A stretch of DNA of 6,752 nt from Flavobacteriaceae bacterium (GCA_016649785.1 JAENXB010000159.1:1-6752), one strand, 5' to 3'. Positions 1 to 6,536 are shown, numbered from the stretch's first letter. Numbers and translations are program-made. The notes: generated by a model from the sequence alone, not told the origin.

Positions 1-1
1 A

Positions 2-1501
2 AAAAATCTTTTGCTGTTTAGAAGAAACGAACCTTTAGATCCTCTTTCAGTAAGAGAATCGGAACGTTTGATAAGACAGCAACGCTTTGTTCGGGAAGTG
101 CAAATCACAACAGAACCAATACCCCAAAATCCCGATTCGGTTGACATTTACATAAGGGCTCTGGATTCCTGGAGTTTGATACCTAAAGGATCCATTTCAT
201 CCTCAAGAACAGCAGTTGGTTTTCACGAAAGAAATTTTTTGGGAACAGGTCATGATTTTAACAACAAATTTACGAAGCGTTTAACCGATGGAAAAAACGC
301 ATACAGAATGAAATATGAGATTCCCAATATCAAAAACACCTATATTAAAACATCCGTTGCCTACCAAATTGATCTAAATGATCACTATGGAAAAAGTTTG
401 AATATTGACCGCATTTTTTACTCACCCTTAACACGTTGGGCCGGCGGTGTTTATATTGACGAACAATTTCGAATTGATTCCCTTCAAAACGTACAATTAC
501 AATACAACACCCAAAATTTTAAATTCAATTCCCAGGATTTTTGGGGTGGTTACTCCTTCCCCATTTTTAAAGGAAAAACCGAAAGGGAAAGAACCAGCAA
601 CCTGATATTTTCAGCAAGGTCATTAAATGTCCAATACAAAGAAAGTCCTACCGTTGAATACGACAGGATCAATTTTTTTTCCGGGGAAACTTTTTATTTA
701 GGCGGAATTGGAATTACTTCCCGACAGTTCGTTGAAGACCAGTTTTTATTTCATTATGGCATTATTGAAGATGTTCCTGTTGGTAAAATTTACGGAATAA
801 CTGGAGGTTATCAAATAAAAAACAACCAGGAAAGATTCTACCTTGGAGCCAGAGCTTCCTTTGGAAACTATTTTAAGTGGGGCTATTTGAGCACTAATTT
901 TGAATATGGAACATTTTTCAGGGATAAAAAAACCGAGCAATCTGCTTTTTCATTCCAGGCAAATTATTTTACAAATTTGGTGGAAATTGGAAAGTGGAAG
1001 ATGAGACAATTTATAAAACCACAAATAATTATAGGAGTCAACAGGCTGGAATCAGTTGGGGACAAATTGACAATAAATGAAAGCACTATTTTTCAGGGTA
1101 TCAATGGAGCAGGTATTCAAGGGGTTAATAGTGCGGGAATCCGGGGATTTGACAGCGCTGTTTATGGCACTGAGAAATTTGTTCTTTCTCTACAAACACA
1201 ATTTTATTCCCCAAGAAATATAGTTGGGTTTAGACTAAACCCATTTTTTAATTTCTCGGCTGCAATGCTTGGAAATCAAGATGCCGGACTCACAAAAAGC
1301 AAATTGTATTCTTCTTTTGGAATTGGGGTATTGATCAATAATGACTATTTGGTCTTTAATTCATTTCAATTTTCCTTTTCCTTTTACCCAACTATTCCCG
1401 GTCAGGGGAAAAACATTTTTAAAACCAATTCTTTTGATACAACAGATTTTGGTTTTCAAGAATTCGATTTTGGAAAACCTAGACCCGTCATTTTTAAATA
1501 A
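2..1501 (+). CDS. Omp85/BamA-like outer-membrane beta-barrel protein, 5'-truncated by the window
   Basis: The frame is open to the left edge, so the real start lies outside; the TTG at 11 is only the first start-like codon. Residue numbers count from that TTG. The first ~50 residues (LDPLSVRESERLIRQQRFVR, then EVQI) have the helix-strand pattern that ends a POTRA domain. From about residue 55 to the end the protein is alternating aromatic/polar strands with Gly, Asn and Tyr turns, typical of a beta-barrel, ending FQFSFSFYP plus a short tail. GIRGF at residues 376-380 matches the conserved RGF/RGY loop signature of Omp85/TpsB proteins, at the expected late position, followed by a strand (KFVLSLQTQF). 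The likely place is the outer membrane, but whether it inserts or translocates substrates, or is a lineage-specific offshoot, cannot be told. An odd triple octapeptide repeat surrounds the RGF motif. It converges on the protease gene; no U-tract terminator is visible for this strand. Barrel call firm, Omp85 membership inferred. Confidence 0.72.
   Translation, partial: KNLLLFRRNEPLDPLSVRESERLIRQQRFVREVQITTEPIPQNPDSVDIYIRALDSWSLIPKGSISSSRTAVGFHERNFLGTGHDFNNKFTKRLTDGKNAYRMKYEIPNIKNTYIKTSVAYQIDLNDHYGKSLNIDRIFYSPLTRWAGGVYIDEQFRIDSLQNVQLQYNTQNFKFNSQDFWGGYSFPIFKGKTERERTSNLIFSARSLNVQYKESPTVEYDRINFFSGETFYLGGIGITSRQFVEDQFLFHYGIIEDVPVGKIYGITGGYQIKNNQERFYLGARASFGNYFKWGYLSTNFEYGTFFRDKKTEQSAFSFQANYFTNLVEIGKWKMRQFIKPQIIIGVNRLESVGDKLTINESTIFQGINGAGIQGVNSAGIRGFDSAVYGTEKFVLSLQTQFYSPRNIVGFRLNPFFNFSAAMLGNQDAGLTKSKLYSSFGIGVLINNDYLVFNSFQFSFSFYPTIPGQGKNIFKTNSFDTTDFGFQEFDFGKPRPVIFK
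1091..1162 (+). repeat. Three tandem 24-nt (8-residue) units around the RGF motif
   Basis: Three consecutive in-frame octapeptides are visible: FQGINGAG (1091-1114), IQGVNSAG (1115-1138) and IRGFDSAV (1139-1162). The shared pattern is [FI]-[QR]-G-[hydrophobic]-[ND]-[GS]-A-x. The third unit carries the Omp85-like RGF signature. At the DNA level the units have diverged (GGT/GGG/GGA glycine codons), so this is an older duplication or selected similarity rather than fresh slippage. Confidence 0.7.
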
Positions 1502-1537
1502 GCCGGATGTAAAGGGATCCCCCTTTGGTACCTGGAT

Positions 1538-1615
1538 TTAGGAACAACGTTCTATCATCAACAGGATCAAAGCTACCACAAGAATAATCACGGGATACAC
1601 GTATTTCCTTTTCAT
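1538..1615 (-). CDS. Candidate 25-residue single-span membrane microprotein
   Basis: On the minus strand an ATG at 1613-1615 opens a 25-codon frame closed by TAA at 1538-1540. The peptide starts MKRKYVYP, continues with an uninterrupted hydrophobic run (VIILVVALILLMI, residues 9-21) and ends ERCS. Positive residues before the helix suggest an N-in single-span peptide. An A-rich stretch (AGAAAAAG) lies just before the ATG, as is common for Bacteroidota starts. It sits 160 nt downstream of the protease stop and beyond that gene's terminator, so it would need its own promoter; none is convincing. A frame this short can arise by chance, and I recognise no family. The well-formed topology is the only argument for it. 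Confidence 0.3.
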   Translation of the reverse strand: MKRKYVYPVIILVVALILLMIERCS

Positions 1616-1713
1616 AGCTTTTTCTGAATATTATTTCTGTTGAATTATTGCATTGACAAAACCGTAACCGGGTCTGAACCTTCAGTAAACTTGCTTTAAA
1701 TTCCGACAAAAAA

Positions 1714-1754
1714 TAAACGCTTCAAAAGATATTATTTACTTTTTGAAGCGTTTA
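1714..1754 (-). terminator. Rho-independent terminator of the Prc-like protease gene
   Basis: TAAACGCTTCAAAA (1714-1727) and TTTTGAAGCGTTTA (1741-1754) form a perfect 14-bp inverted repeat with a 13-nt loop. Read on the minus strand, the hairpin is followed directly by six T (complement of the A-run at 1708-1713), the classic intrinsic terminator layout, 21 nt past the protease stop. In the plus direction the stem is followed by A-rich sequence, so it is a poorer terminator for the convergent barrel gene, though the hairpin itself is symmetric. Confidence 0.85.
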
Positions 1755-1774
1755 AAACAAAAATTTAAAAGTTA

Positions 1775-4024
1775 TTAATTTTTGACAGCCACCTTCGCTT
1801 TTTTGATATTATTCACTTTTATATCTTCCAAAACATTAACAGCTTCCTCCACATACACATCACTGCTCAGGCTTTTGTGCCAACGTGTGCGTTTTTCTTT
1901 TAGAATAGTATCTTTTACATACAAATCAAGCTCATAGGGCAAAGATTCATAGGTCAAATTAGTGGTGTAATCTGAAATAGCTTCAAAGCGTTTGGCTTCT
2001 TCTTGAGAAAGGTTGCGTTGGTTATTATATCCTTCATAACTCAATGGATATACTTCTTCATCACTTTTTTCCTTAACCCATTTGGCATTTTCCGAAATCA
2101 GGTTTAATTGTTCGCTGTTTGCCATTCTCTTCTTGCTGTTTTCAATGGTTTGGTTATAATCTATATAACCGTCCCAAATCTTATATTTGGCAGCTTCAAT
2201 TTGATCCCAGGGCAATGGGTTTTCATTATCCCTTTCCCCAATTTCTATAAAGCTATACCTGTCCGGCACTACAACGTCACTTTTAACTCCTTCCAATTGT
2301 GTGGAACCGCCATTCACCCTGTAAAATTTTTGGGTGGTAAGCTTAAGCGCGCCTAAATCTCCGTATTCATTGCTTCTAACAGTTTTGTTCAGGTCAATTA
2401 CATTTTGCACGGTTCCCTTCCCATAGGTTTGTTTGCTTCCAATAATAATGGCTCGTTTATAATCCTGCATTGCTGCTGCCAAAATTTCCGAAGCCGAAGC
2501 TGAAAGCTCATTGACCAATATCACCAAAGGCCCGTCCCATACGATATTGGAATCTGTGTCCTCCAATATTTCCTTTCCGTCCTGTTTGGATTTTATTTGA
2601 ACAATTGGTCCTTTTTCAATAAATAAACCCGCGATATCCACCACTGTTTTAAGAGAACCTCCACCGTTATTTCTCAAATCCAAAACCAACCCTTCCATTC
2701 CTTGTTTTTTAAGGCGGATAATTTCCTGCTTCACATCTGAAGCGGCATTACGCTCATTGTAGTTTTCCATATTGAAATAAAACTTTGGAAGGTTGATCAA
2801 ACCATATACCCTATCATTCTTTTCTACAAGTGCAGATTTAGCATAGGTTTCTTCCAGCTCCACCACATCCCGGGTAATGGTGACATCTTCAATATTCCCG
2901 AGAACTTTTTTCTTAACTGTTAAGGTAACCTTGGTCCCTTTAGGACCCTTAATTAGGTTTACTGCATCATCAAGCCTCATTCCCACAATGCTTACCGCAT
3001 TTTCCTCATCTTCTTGTTTTACCTTTAAAATGATATCGCCTTCGCCTACCTTATCGCTTAACCAGGCCGGACCGCCGGAGATAACCTCCATTATAGTGAT
3101 GTTATCGCCTTTCTTTTGCAATCTTGCGCCTATTCCTTCCAGTTTTCCGGACATAGCAATATCAAACCTGTCTTTATCCTGTGGTGCAAAGTAAGATGTA
3201 TGCGGATCAAATTCCTCTACGATGGCATTTATATAAACGGTGAAATAATCTTTGCGCTCCAATTCTTCACTAAAGTCAAAATACTCATCCATGGAAGTCA
3301 ATAAACTTTCCCTTGCTTCCTTTTCCAATTCAGCGTCAGTCTTGAATTTTTGTATGGAATCAGTTTCTTCTGAAGCTGGGGTAGCTGAAACCTGCCCATG
3401 TGGCGAAAGCGGATCTCTTAGGTTTCCGTCCTCATCCTCATCGGTAATCCCCGCTTTAGAAGTTTTATTGGAAATTTGATCCTGTTTTTTATCGTAATAA
3501 TTACCAAGAGCACTGAATTTTAATTGTTTTCTCCAACGTTCCTTCAGTTCTTCCCTGGAATTGACATATTCTATTTCTTCATAATTGGTATTGATATCTT
3601 CCTTGACAGAAAAATCAAAGGGTTCGGCCAAAATTTCTTTATAAATACCCCTAACCTCAGTCATTCTTTCCTGAAGCCTGGTATGGGTCAGGTTAAAAAA
3701 GCTGAGTTCTTTGTTTTTAATCTGATCGTCTATTTTGTCTTCATAGGCTGAAAATTCCTTTATATCTTCGGCATAAAAAAACCGTTTTAACGGATCTATA
3801 GCATTCAGATAATCGTTATATACCTCCTCAGAAAAGCTATCATCTATAGCCTTAGCATCATAATGCCCGCGTTGAAGGACATAAGTGATCAAATCGATTA
3901 AAAGTTTGTCTTTATCAGGATCGTCGAATGATTTTGTTGTAAAACTGCATGATGCCGCTGCCATAAGTAAGACCAACACCAAAATTTTAGAATTCCTTCT
4001 CATAAATCGCATTATTTTCATCAT
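1775..4024 (-). CDS. prc: Tail-specific (carboxy-terminal processing) protease, S41A family, lipoprotein
   Basis: This 749-residue Prc/Tsp-type periplasmic protease degrades or trims proteins from their C-termini; in E. coli Prc acts on envelope proteins such as FtsI and MepS. The N-terminus has basic residues, a hydrophobic run and AASC (Cys26), so it is probably a lipoprotein, although Ala at -3 is a weak lipobox. Next come a helical Tsp N-terminal domain, an acidic low-complexity insert (~180-230, with DEDEDG), and a PDZ domain from about residue 295 (LEGIGARL) to about 372. The S41 core contains LDLRNNGGG (448-456) and NELSASASEI. By alignment with E. coli Tsp (S430, D441, K455) the nucleophile is Ser510, with Asp521 and Lys536 (YGKGTVQ). 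A helical C-terminal domain follows. At 749 residues it is somewhat longer than E. coli Prc (about 680). Met1, 2, 5 and 8 are all possible starts; all leave the signal peptide intact. It is divergent from surE. Confidence 0.95.
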   Translation of the reverse strand: MMKIMRFMRRNSKILVLVLLMAAASCSFTTKSFDDPDKDKLLIDLITYVLQRGHYDAKAIDDSFSEEVYNDYLNAIDPLKRFFYAEDIKEFSAYEDKIDDQIKNKELSFFNLTHTRLQERMTEVRGIYKEILAEPFDFSVKEDINTNYEEIEYVNSREELKERWRKQLKFSALGNYYDKKQDQISNKTSKAGITDEDEDGNLRDPLSPHGQVSATPASEETDSIQKFKTDAELEKEARESLLTSMDEYFDFSEELERKDYFTVYINAIVEEFDPHTSYFAPQDKDRFDIAMSGKLEGIGARLQKKGDNITIMEVISGGPAWLSDKVGEGDIILKVKQEDEENAVSIVGMRLDDAVNLIKGPKGTKVTLTVKKKVLGNIEDVTITRDVVELEETYAKSALVEKNDRVYGLINLPKFYFNMENYNERNAASDVKQEIIRLKKQGMEGLVLDLRNNGGGSLKTVVDIAGLFIEKGPIVQIKSKQDGKEILEDTDSNIVWDGPLVILVNELSASASEILAAAMQDYKRAIIIGSKQTYGKGTVQNVIDLNKTVRSNEYGDLGALKLTTQKFYRVNGGSTQLEGVKSDVVVPDRYSFIEIGERDNENPLPWDQIEAAKYKIWDGYIDYNQTIENSKKRMANSEQLNLISENAKWVKEKSDEEVYPLSYEGYNNQRNLSQEEAKRFEAISDYTTNLTYESLPYELDLYVKDTILKEKRTRWHKSLSSDVYVEEAVNVLEDIKVNNIKKAKVAVKN

Positions 4025-4057
4025 TAATTTTCAGTCTAAGTACATTAAAAATTGTGC

Positions 4058-4065
4058 CAAGTGTA
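4058..4065 (-). promoter_or_regulatory. Possible -7 element of the protease gene
   Basis: On the minus strand these bases read TACACTTG, one mismatch from the Bacteroidota -7 consensus TAnnTTTG. It lies 33 nt upstream of the protease ATG, giving a plausible leader of about 25 nt. No good TTTG-like -33 box is seen at the usual spacing, so the call is weak. Confidence 0.25.
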
Positions 4066-4122
4066 ACGAATCCCACAATTAATTTGTAAGACGCCTAAGA
4101 TAAGCTTTCCTTTGGAAATTAT

Positions 4123-4130
4123 TATTTTAG
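4123..4130 (+). promoter_or_regulatory. Possible -7 element of surE
   Basis: TATTTTAG has one mismatch from the Bacteroidota -7 consensus TAnnTTTG and lies 19 nt before the surE ATG, implying a very short leader. The leader itself is A-rich (eight A at 4137-4144), the usual stand-in for a Shine-Dalgarno site in this phylum. The same octamer recurs at 5345-5352 ahead of lpxB. No clear -33 box is seen. Confidence 0.35.
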
Positions 4131-4149
4131 CAATATAAAAAAAATATCT

Positions 4150-4932
4150 ATGCCCAAAACGAGACCGCTTATTTTAGTAACCAACGACGATGGAATTACT
4201 GCTCCCGGAATTCGCGCGCTGATTGAGGTGATGAAAGAACTGGGCGATGTGGTGGTGGTGGCACCGGACAGTCCTCAAAGCGCCATGGGACACGCAATTA
4301 CCCTTAATGACACCTTGTATTGCGACCCCGTTATAATAAAAGAGATCTACAACCATAAAGAATACAGTTGTTCCGGCACCCCGGCCGACTGTGTTAAAAT
4401 TGCAACCCAGGAAATCCTGCACCGCAAACCTGATTTGTGCGTGAGTGGGATTAACCATGGCTCCAACTCTTCCATTAACGTAATTTATTCCGGTACCATG
4501 AGCGCGGCTGTTGAAGCCGGGATTGAAGGGATCCCCGCAATTGGATTTTCATTGACAGATTATTCCCTGACTGCCGATTTTGAACCGGCCAAAAAATTTG
4601 TGAAATCCATCACCAAAAACGTATTGAAAAACGGGCTTCCCAAAGGGGTTGTTTTAAACGTGAACCTTCCAAAATTAAAAGAAGCAGATATTAAAGGGAT
4701 CAAAATATGCCGACAGGCCAAGGCTTACTGGGTAGAAGAATTTGACAAACGCACCAATCCGCAAGGAAGGGATTATTACTGGCTTACCGGAAAATTTGTA
4801 AATGAAGATAATGGGCAGGATACCGATGAATGGGCACTGGAAAATGGATATATTTCAATAGTCCCGGTACAATTTGATTTAACCGCCCATCATTTTATAC
4901 AGGATCTAAATACCTGGGACCTCAATGCTTAG
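4150..4932 (+). CDS. surE: 5'/3'-nucleotidase SurE
   Basis: This is a cytoplasmic metal-dependent phosphatase that removes phosphate from nucleoside 5'- and 3'-monophosphates; family members may also act on short polyphosphate. The 260-residue length is typical. The N-terminal Rossmann-like part shows LVTNDDGITAPGI with the metal-binding pair Asp13-Asp14, then APDSPQSAMGHAIT with Ser44, and SGINHGSN with Asn102. These are the four metal-site positions known from SurE structures. YSGTMSAAVEAGIEGIPAIG (about residues 115-134) is another family hallmark. The ATG at 4150 is chosen because it places LILVTNDDG close to the N-terminus, as in homologues, and follows an A-rich leader. The 3' end overlaps the next gene by 8 nt, which implies one transcript and probably translational coupling. 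The gene is divergent from the protease gene. Confidence 0.97.
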   Translation: MPKTRPLILVTNDDGITAPGIRALIEVMKELGDVVVVAPDSPQSAMGHAITLNDTLYCDPVIIKEIYNHKEYSCSGTPADCVKIATQEILHRKPDLCVSGINHGSNSSINVIYSGTMSAAVEAGIEGIPAIGFSLTDYSLTADFEPAKKFVKSITKNVLKNGLPKGVVLNVNLPKLKEADIKGIKICRQAKAYWVEEFDKRTNPQGRDYYWLTGKFVNEDNGQDTDEWALENGYISIVPVQFDLTAHHFIQDLNTWDLNA

Positions 4933-5206
4933 AAAAAAAATAGCGATCGGATTTCTTGTAGGAATTTTCGCCAATGCCGCGGGTATCTTTCTGTACATTA
5001 CTTTTTTTTCTGAAATGGATCTGGGACCTACGCTGAAGCATGCCGTAAGAAACGGTTATTTGGGCAAAATTATAGCTTTGGGAGCCCTCTTGAATTTCTT
5101 TCCATTTTTTGTATTTTTAAAAAAAAATCAAATTTATCATGCCCGGGGAGTAGTTTTGGCGACGGTGTTGGCCGCTATACTCATTGCGATATCAATGGTC
5201 CTTTAA
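4925..5206 (+). CDS. Small three-helix inner-membrane protein of unknown function
   Basis: The 93-residue product has basic MLRKK followed by three hydrophobic segments: about 6-28, 48-65 and 74-93. A ~19-residue loop (29-47) separates the first two, and a short KKNQIYHAR turn the last two. Cytoplasmic placement of RKK and of the KK...R turn by the positive-inside rule puts the N-terminus in and the C-terminus out. I recognise no named family or catalytic motif. Its ATG lies inside the surE 3' end in another frame (8-nt overlap), so it is cotranscribed with and probably translationally coupled to surE. I recall small membrane proteins at this position between surE and lpxB in other flavobacteria, which suggests a conserved accessory envelope role, but that is inference. 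The stop codon is the first part of a terminator-like hairpin. Confidence 0.82.
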   Translation: MLRKKIAIGFLVGIFANAAGIFLYITFFSEMDLGPTLKHAVRNGYLGKIIALGALLNFFPFFVFLKKNQIYHARGVVLATVLAAILIAISMVL

Positions 5207-5243
5207 TTAATTGAAAAAAAACCTTCATTTAATTAAAATTTTT
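5202..5243 (+). terminator. AT-only terminator-like hairpin overlapping the stop codon
   Basis: TTTAATTAATTGAA (5202-5215) and TTCATTTAATTAAA (5224-5237) pair over 14 positions with one mismatch around an 8-nt loop; five T follow at 5239-5243. The stem begins within the last codon of the small membrane protein gene and includes its TAA. It holds only one G-C pair, so it may be a weak or leaky terminator separating surE and its partner from lpxB. Confidence 0.45.
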
Positions 5244-5260
5244 CATCCGGGAAAATGATT

Positions 5261-5343
5261 ATTCGTGCCGTTTTTTTGCCACGAATGCACGAATAAAAAA
5301 GGTCTTATTTCGATCCAAATAATTTAGAATTCGTGCATTCGTG
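5261..5343. repeat. ATTCGTG heptamer cluster with a 15-bp perfect inverted repeat
   Basis: Five copies of ATTCGTG or its complement occur: + at 5261-5267, - at 5280-5286, - at 5288-5294, + at 5329-5335 and + at 5337-5343. The paired copies are set 8 nt apart, so CACGAATGCACGAAT (5280-5294) and ATTCGTGCATTCGTG (5329-5343) are exact reverse complements with a 34-nt AT-rich spacer. I recall ATTCGTG/CACGAAT-rich repeats as dispersed intergenic elements in various bacterial genomes, including Bacteroidota, but cannot verify copy number here. It could be a hairpin-forming dispersed repeat, a regulatory operator or the remnant of a miniature element. Confidence 0.8.
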
Positions 5344-5344
5344 C

Positions 5345-5352
5345 TATTTTAG
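5345..5352 (+). promoter_or_regulatory. Possible -7 element of lpxB
   Basis: TATTTTAG, identical to the octamer before surE, begins 1 nt after the last ATTCGTG heptamer and would give a leader of about 60 nt. It has one mismatch from TAnnTTTG and no clear -33 partner. If real, the inverted repeat would occupy the -33 region and could act at the DNA level. Confidence 0.25.
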
Positions 5353-5410
5353 ATTGATCACGTTTTTTAAATAAAACTGCGAATATTATGGCTACATTAA
5401 ACTCATAAAT

Positions 5411-5414
5411 AGGA
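5411..5414 (+). promoter_or_regulatory. Shine-Dalgarno-like AGGA before lpxB
   Basis: AGGA ends 6 nt before the lpxB ATG at 5421, a good spacing for ribosome binding. It is noteworthy because surE has only an A-rich leader. It supports the ATG at 5421 as the start. Confidence 0.45.
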
Positions 5415-5420
5415 TACCTT

Positions 5421-6536
5421 ATGAAATATTACCTTATCGCAGGAGAAGCCTCTGGAGATTTGCACGCCTCCAACCTCATGAAGGCCCTGAAACAAATTGA
5501 TCCAGCAGCCGATTTCAGGTTTTGGGGTGGGGATTTAATGCAGGAAGTAGGTGGTACTCCGGTAAAGCATTATAAGGAACTCGCCTTTATGGGATTTGTG
5601 GAGGTCCTGTTTAATTTGCGGACTATTGTAAAAAACATATCATTTTGCAAAAAAGATATTGCAGAATATCAACCCGATGTGATCATATTTGTGGACTATC
5701 CGGGATTTAATCTAAGGATTGCCAAATGGGCGAAGGAATGGGGCTACGCAACCCATTACTATATTTCCCCACAAATCTGGGCCTGGAAGGAAAACAGGAT
5801 CTCCGATATCAAACGGGATATAGACCAGATGTATGTTATTCTTCCTTTTGAAAAGGAGTTTTATGAGAAAAAACATCAGTTTCCGGTTCATTTTGTTGGT
5901 CATCCCTTACTTGATGCCATATCAAACAGGGAATTGGTGGACGCAAATGAATTTAGGAAAACTCACAACCTGGATTCCCGTCCTATAATTGCGATGCTTC
6001 CTGGAAGCAGGAAACAGGAAATCTCCAAAATGCTGCAAACAATGCTCAGCATTACCGGAGATTTTAAGAAATATCAATTTATAATTGCCGGAGCTCCCAG
6101 CCAGGAACCCGAATTTTACAAAACTTTTATAAAGAAAAAAAACGTTCATTTGGTGATGAATAAAACCTACGATGTATTGACCTTGTCAACAGCCGCCCTA
6201 GTAACCTCAGGAACTGCCACTCTGGAAACGGCTTTGTTAAAGGTGCCGGAAGTAGTTTGTTACAAGGGAAGCAGTATTTCTTACCAGATTGCAAAGCGTA
6301 TAATTAAATTGGATTATATTTCACTGGTGAATTTGATTTTGAAAAAAGAGGTCGTAAAAGAGCTGATCCAAAACGATTTCAACAAGAAGTCCCTGAAAAA
6401 AGAACTGAACAAAATCTTAGATCCCGATAACCGTGAAACAATATTTGAAGCTTATTATGAGTTAGAGAAAGAACTGGGTGGCCCGGGCGCAAGTCAAAAA
6501 ACGGCTGCTTTGATCTATAATGCCATTAAACAATAA
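5421..6536 (+). CDS. lpxB: Lipid-A-disaccharide synthase LpxB
   Basis: This peripheral inner-membrane glycosyltransferase (family GT19) joins UDP-2,3-diacylglucosamine to lipid X (2,3-diacylglucosamine-1-phosphate), giving the tetra-acylated disaccharide-1-phosphate of lipid A plus UDP. The 371-residue product is close to the usual ~380. Motifs appear in family order: GEASGDLHA (8-16), FVDYPGFNLRIA (90-101; Asp92 aligns with the functionally essential Asp98 of E. coli LpxB), ISPQIWAWK (115-123), FVGHPLLD (158-165), LPGSRKQEI (193-201) and SGTATLE (263-269) in the UDP-sugar-binding C-terminal half. The ATG puts GEASGD at residue 8, as in homologues, and has AGGA upstream. It is preceded by a 214-bp spacer with a terminator-like hairpin and an inverted repeat, so it probably has its own promoter. 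Only 6 nt separate it from the following lipoprotein gene, which suggests cotranscription. Confidence 0.97.
   Translation: MKYYLIAGEASGDLHASNLMKALKQIDPAADFRFWGGDLMQEVGGTPVKHYKELAFMGFVEVLFNLRTIVKNISFCKKDIAEYQPDVIIFVDYPGFNLRIAKWAKEWGYATHYYISPQIWAWKENRISDIKRDIDQMYVILPFEKEFYEKKHQFPVHFVGHPLLDAISNRELVDANEFRKTHNLDSRPIIAMLPGSRKQEISKMLQTMLSITGDFKKYQFIIAGAPSQEPEFYKTFIKKKNVHLVMNKTYDVLTLSTAALVTSGTATLETALLKVPEVVCYKGSSISYQIAKRIIKLDYISLVNLILKKEVVKELIQNDFNKKSLKKELNKILDPDNRETIFEAYYELEKELGGPGASQKTAALIYNAIKQ

Larger units (their letters stand above)
1502..1774. other. Convergent intergenic spacer
   Basis: This 273-bp spacer lies between the 3' ends of the barrel gene (+) and the protease gene (-). It contains the minus-strand terminator, the candidate microprotein, and a small 6-bp hairpin (AAAGGG 1511-1516 / CCCTTT 1521-1526) 10 nt past the barrel stop, which has no T-run behind it. 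The rest shows no recognisable gene or RNA. Confidence 0.6.

Noticed and set aside
11..13. TTG as the start of the barrel gene
   Set aside because: The frame is open upstream to the edge and the first residues are already mid-way through a POTRA-like pattern, so the gene is truncated rather than starting here.
1511..1526. Hairpin AAAGGG/CCCTTT as terminator of the barrel gene
   Set aside because: The stem is only 6 bp and no T-tract follows.
1494..1709. 71-codon minus-strand frame between the barrel and protease genes
   Set aside because: It overlaps the terminator-side sequence and has no membrane segment, domain or coding-like composition; the shorter frame at 1538-1615 is the more plausible one on that strand.
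2877..3194. 105-codon plus-strand frame inside the protease gene
   Set aside because: It lies opposite the PDZ-encoding part of a strongly supported gene and shows no domain of its own.
4174..4458. 94-codon minus-strand frame with a His-rich stretch inside surE
   Set aside because: The His run is only the complement of GTGGTGGTG codons for the VVVVAP strand of SurE; the frame is a shadow.
5261..5343. CRISPR-like array
   Set aside because: The repeats are 7 nt with 1-34 nt gaps and mixed orientation, there are no spacers of constant length, and no cas gene is nearby.
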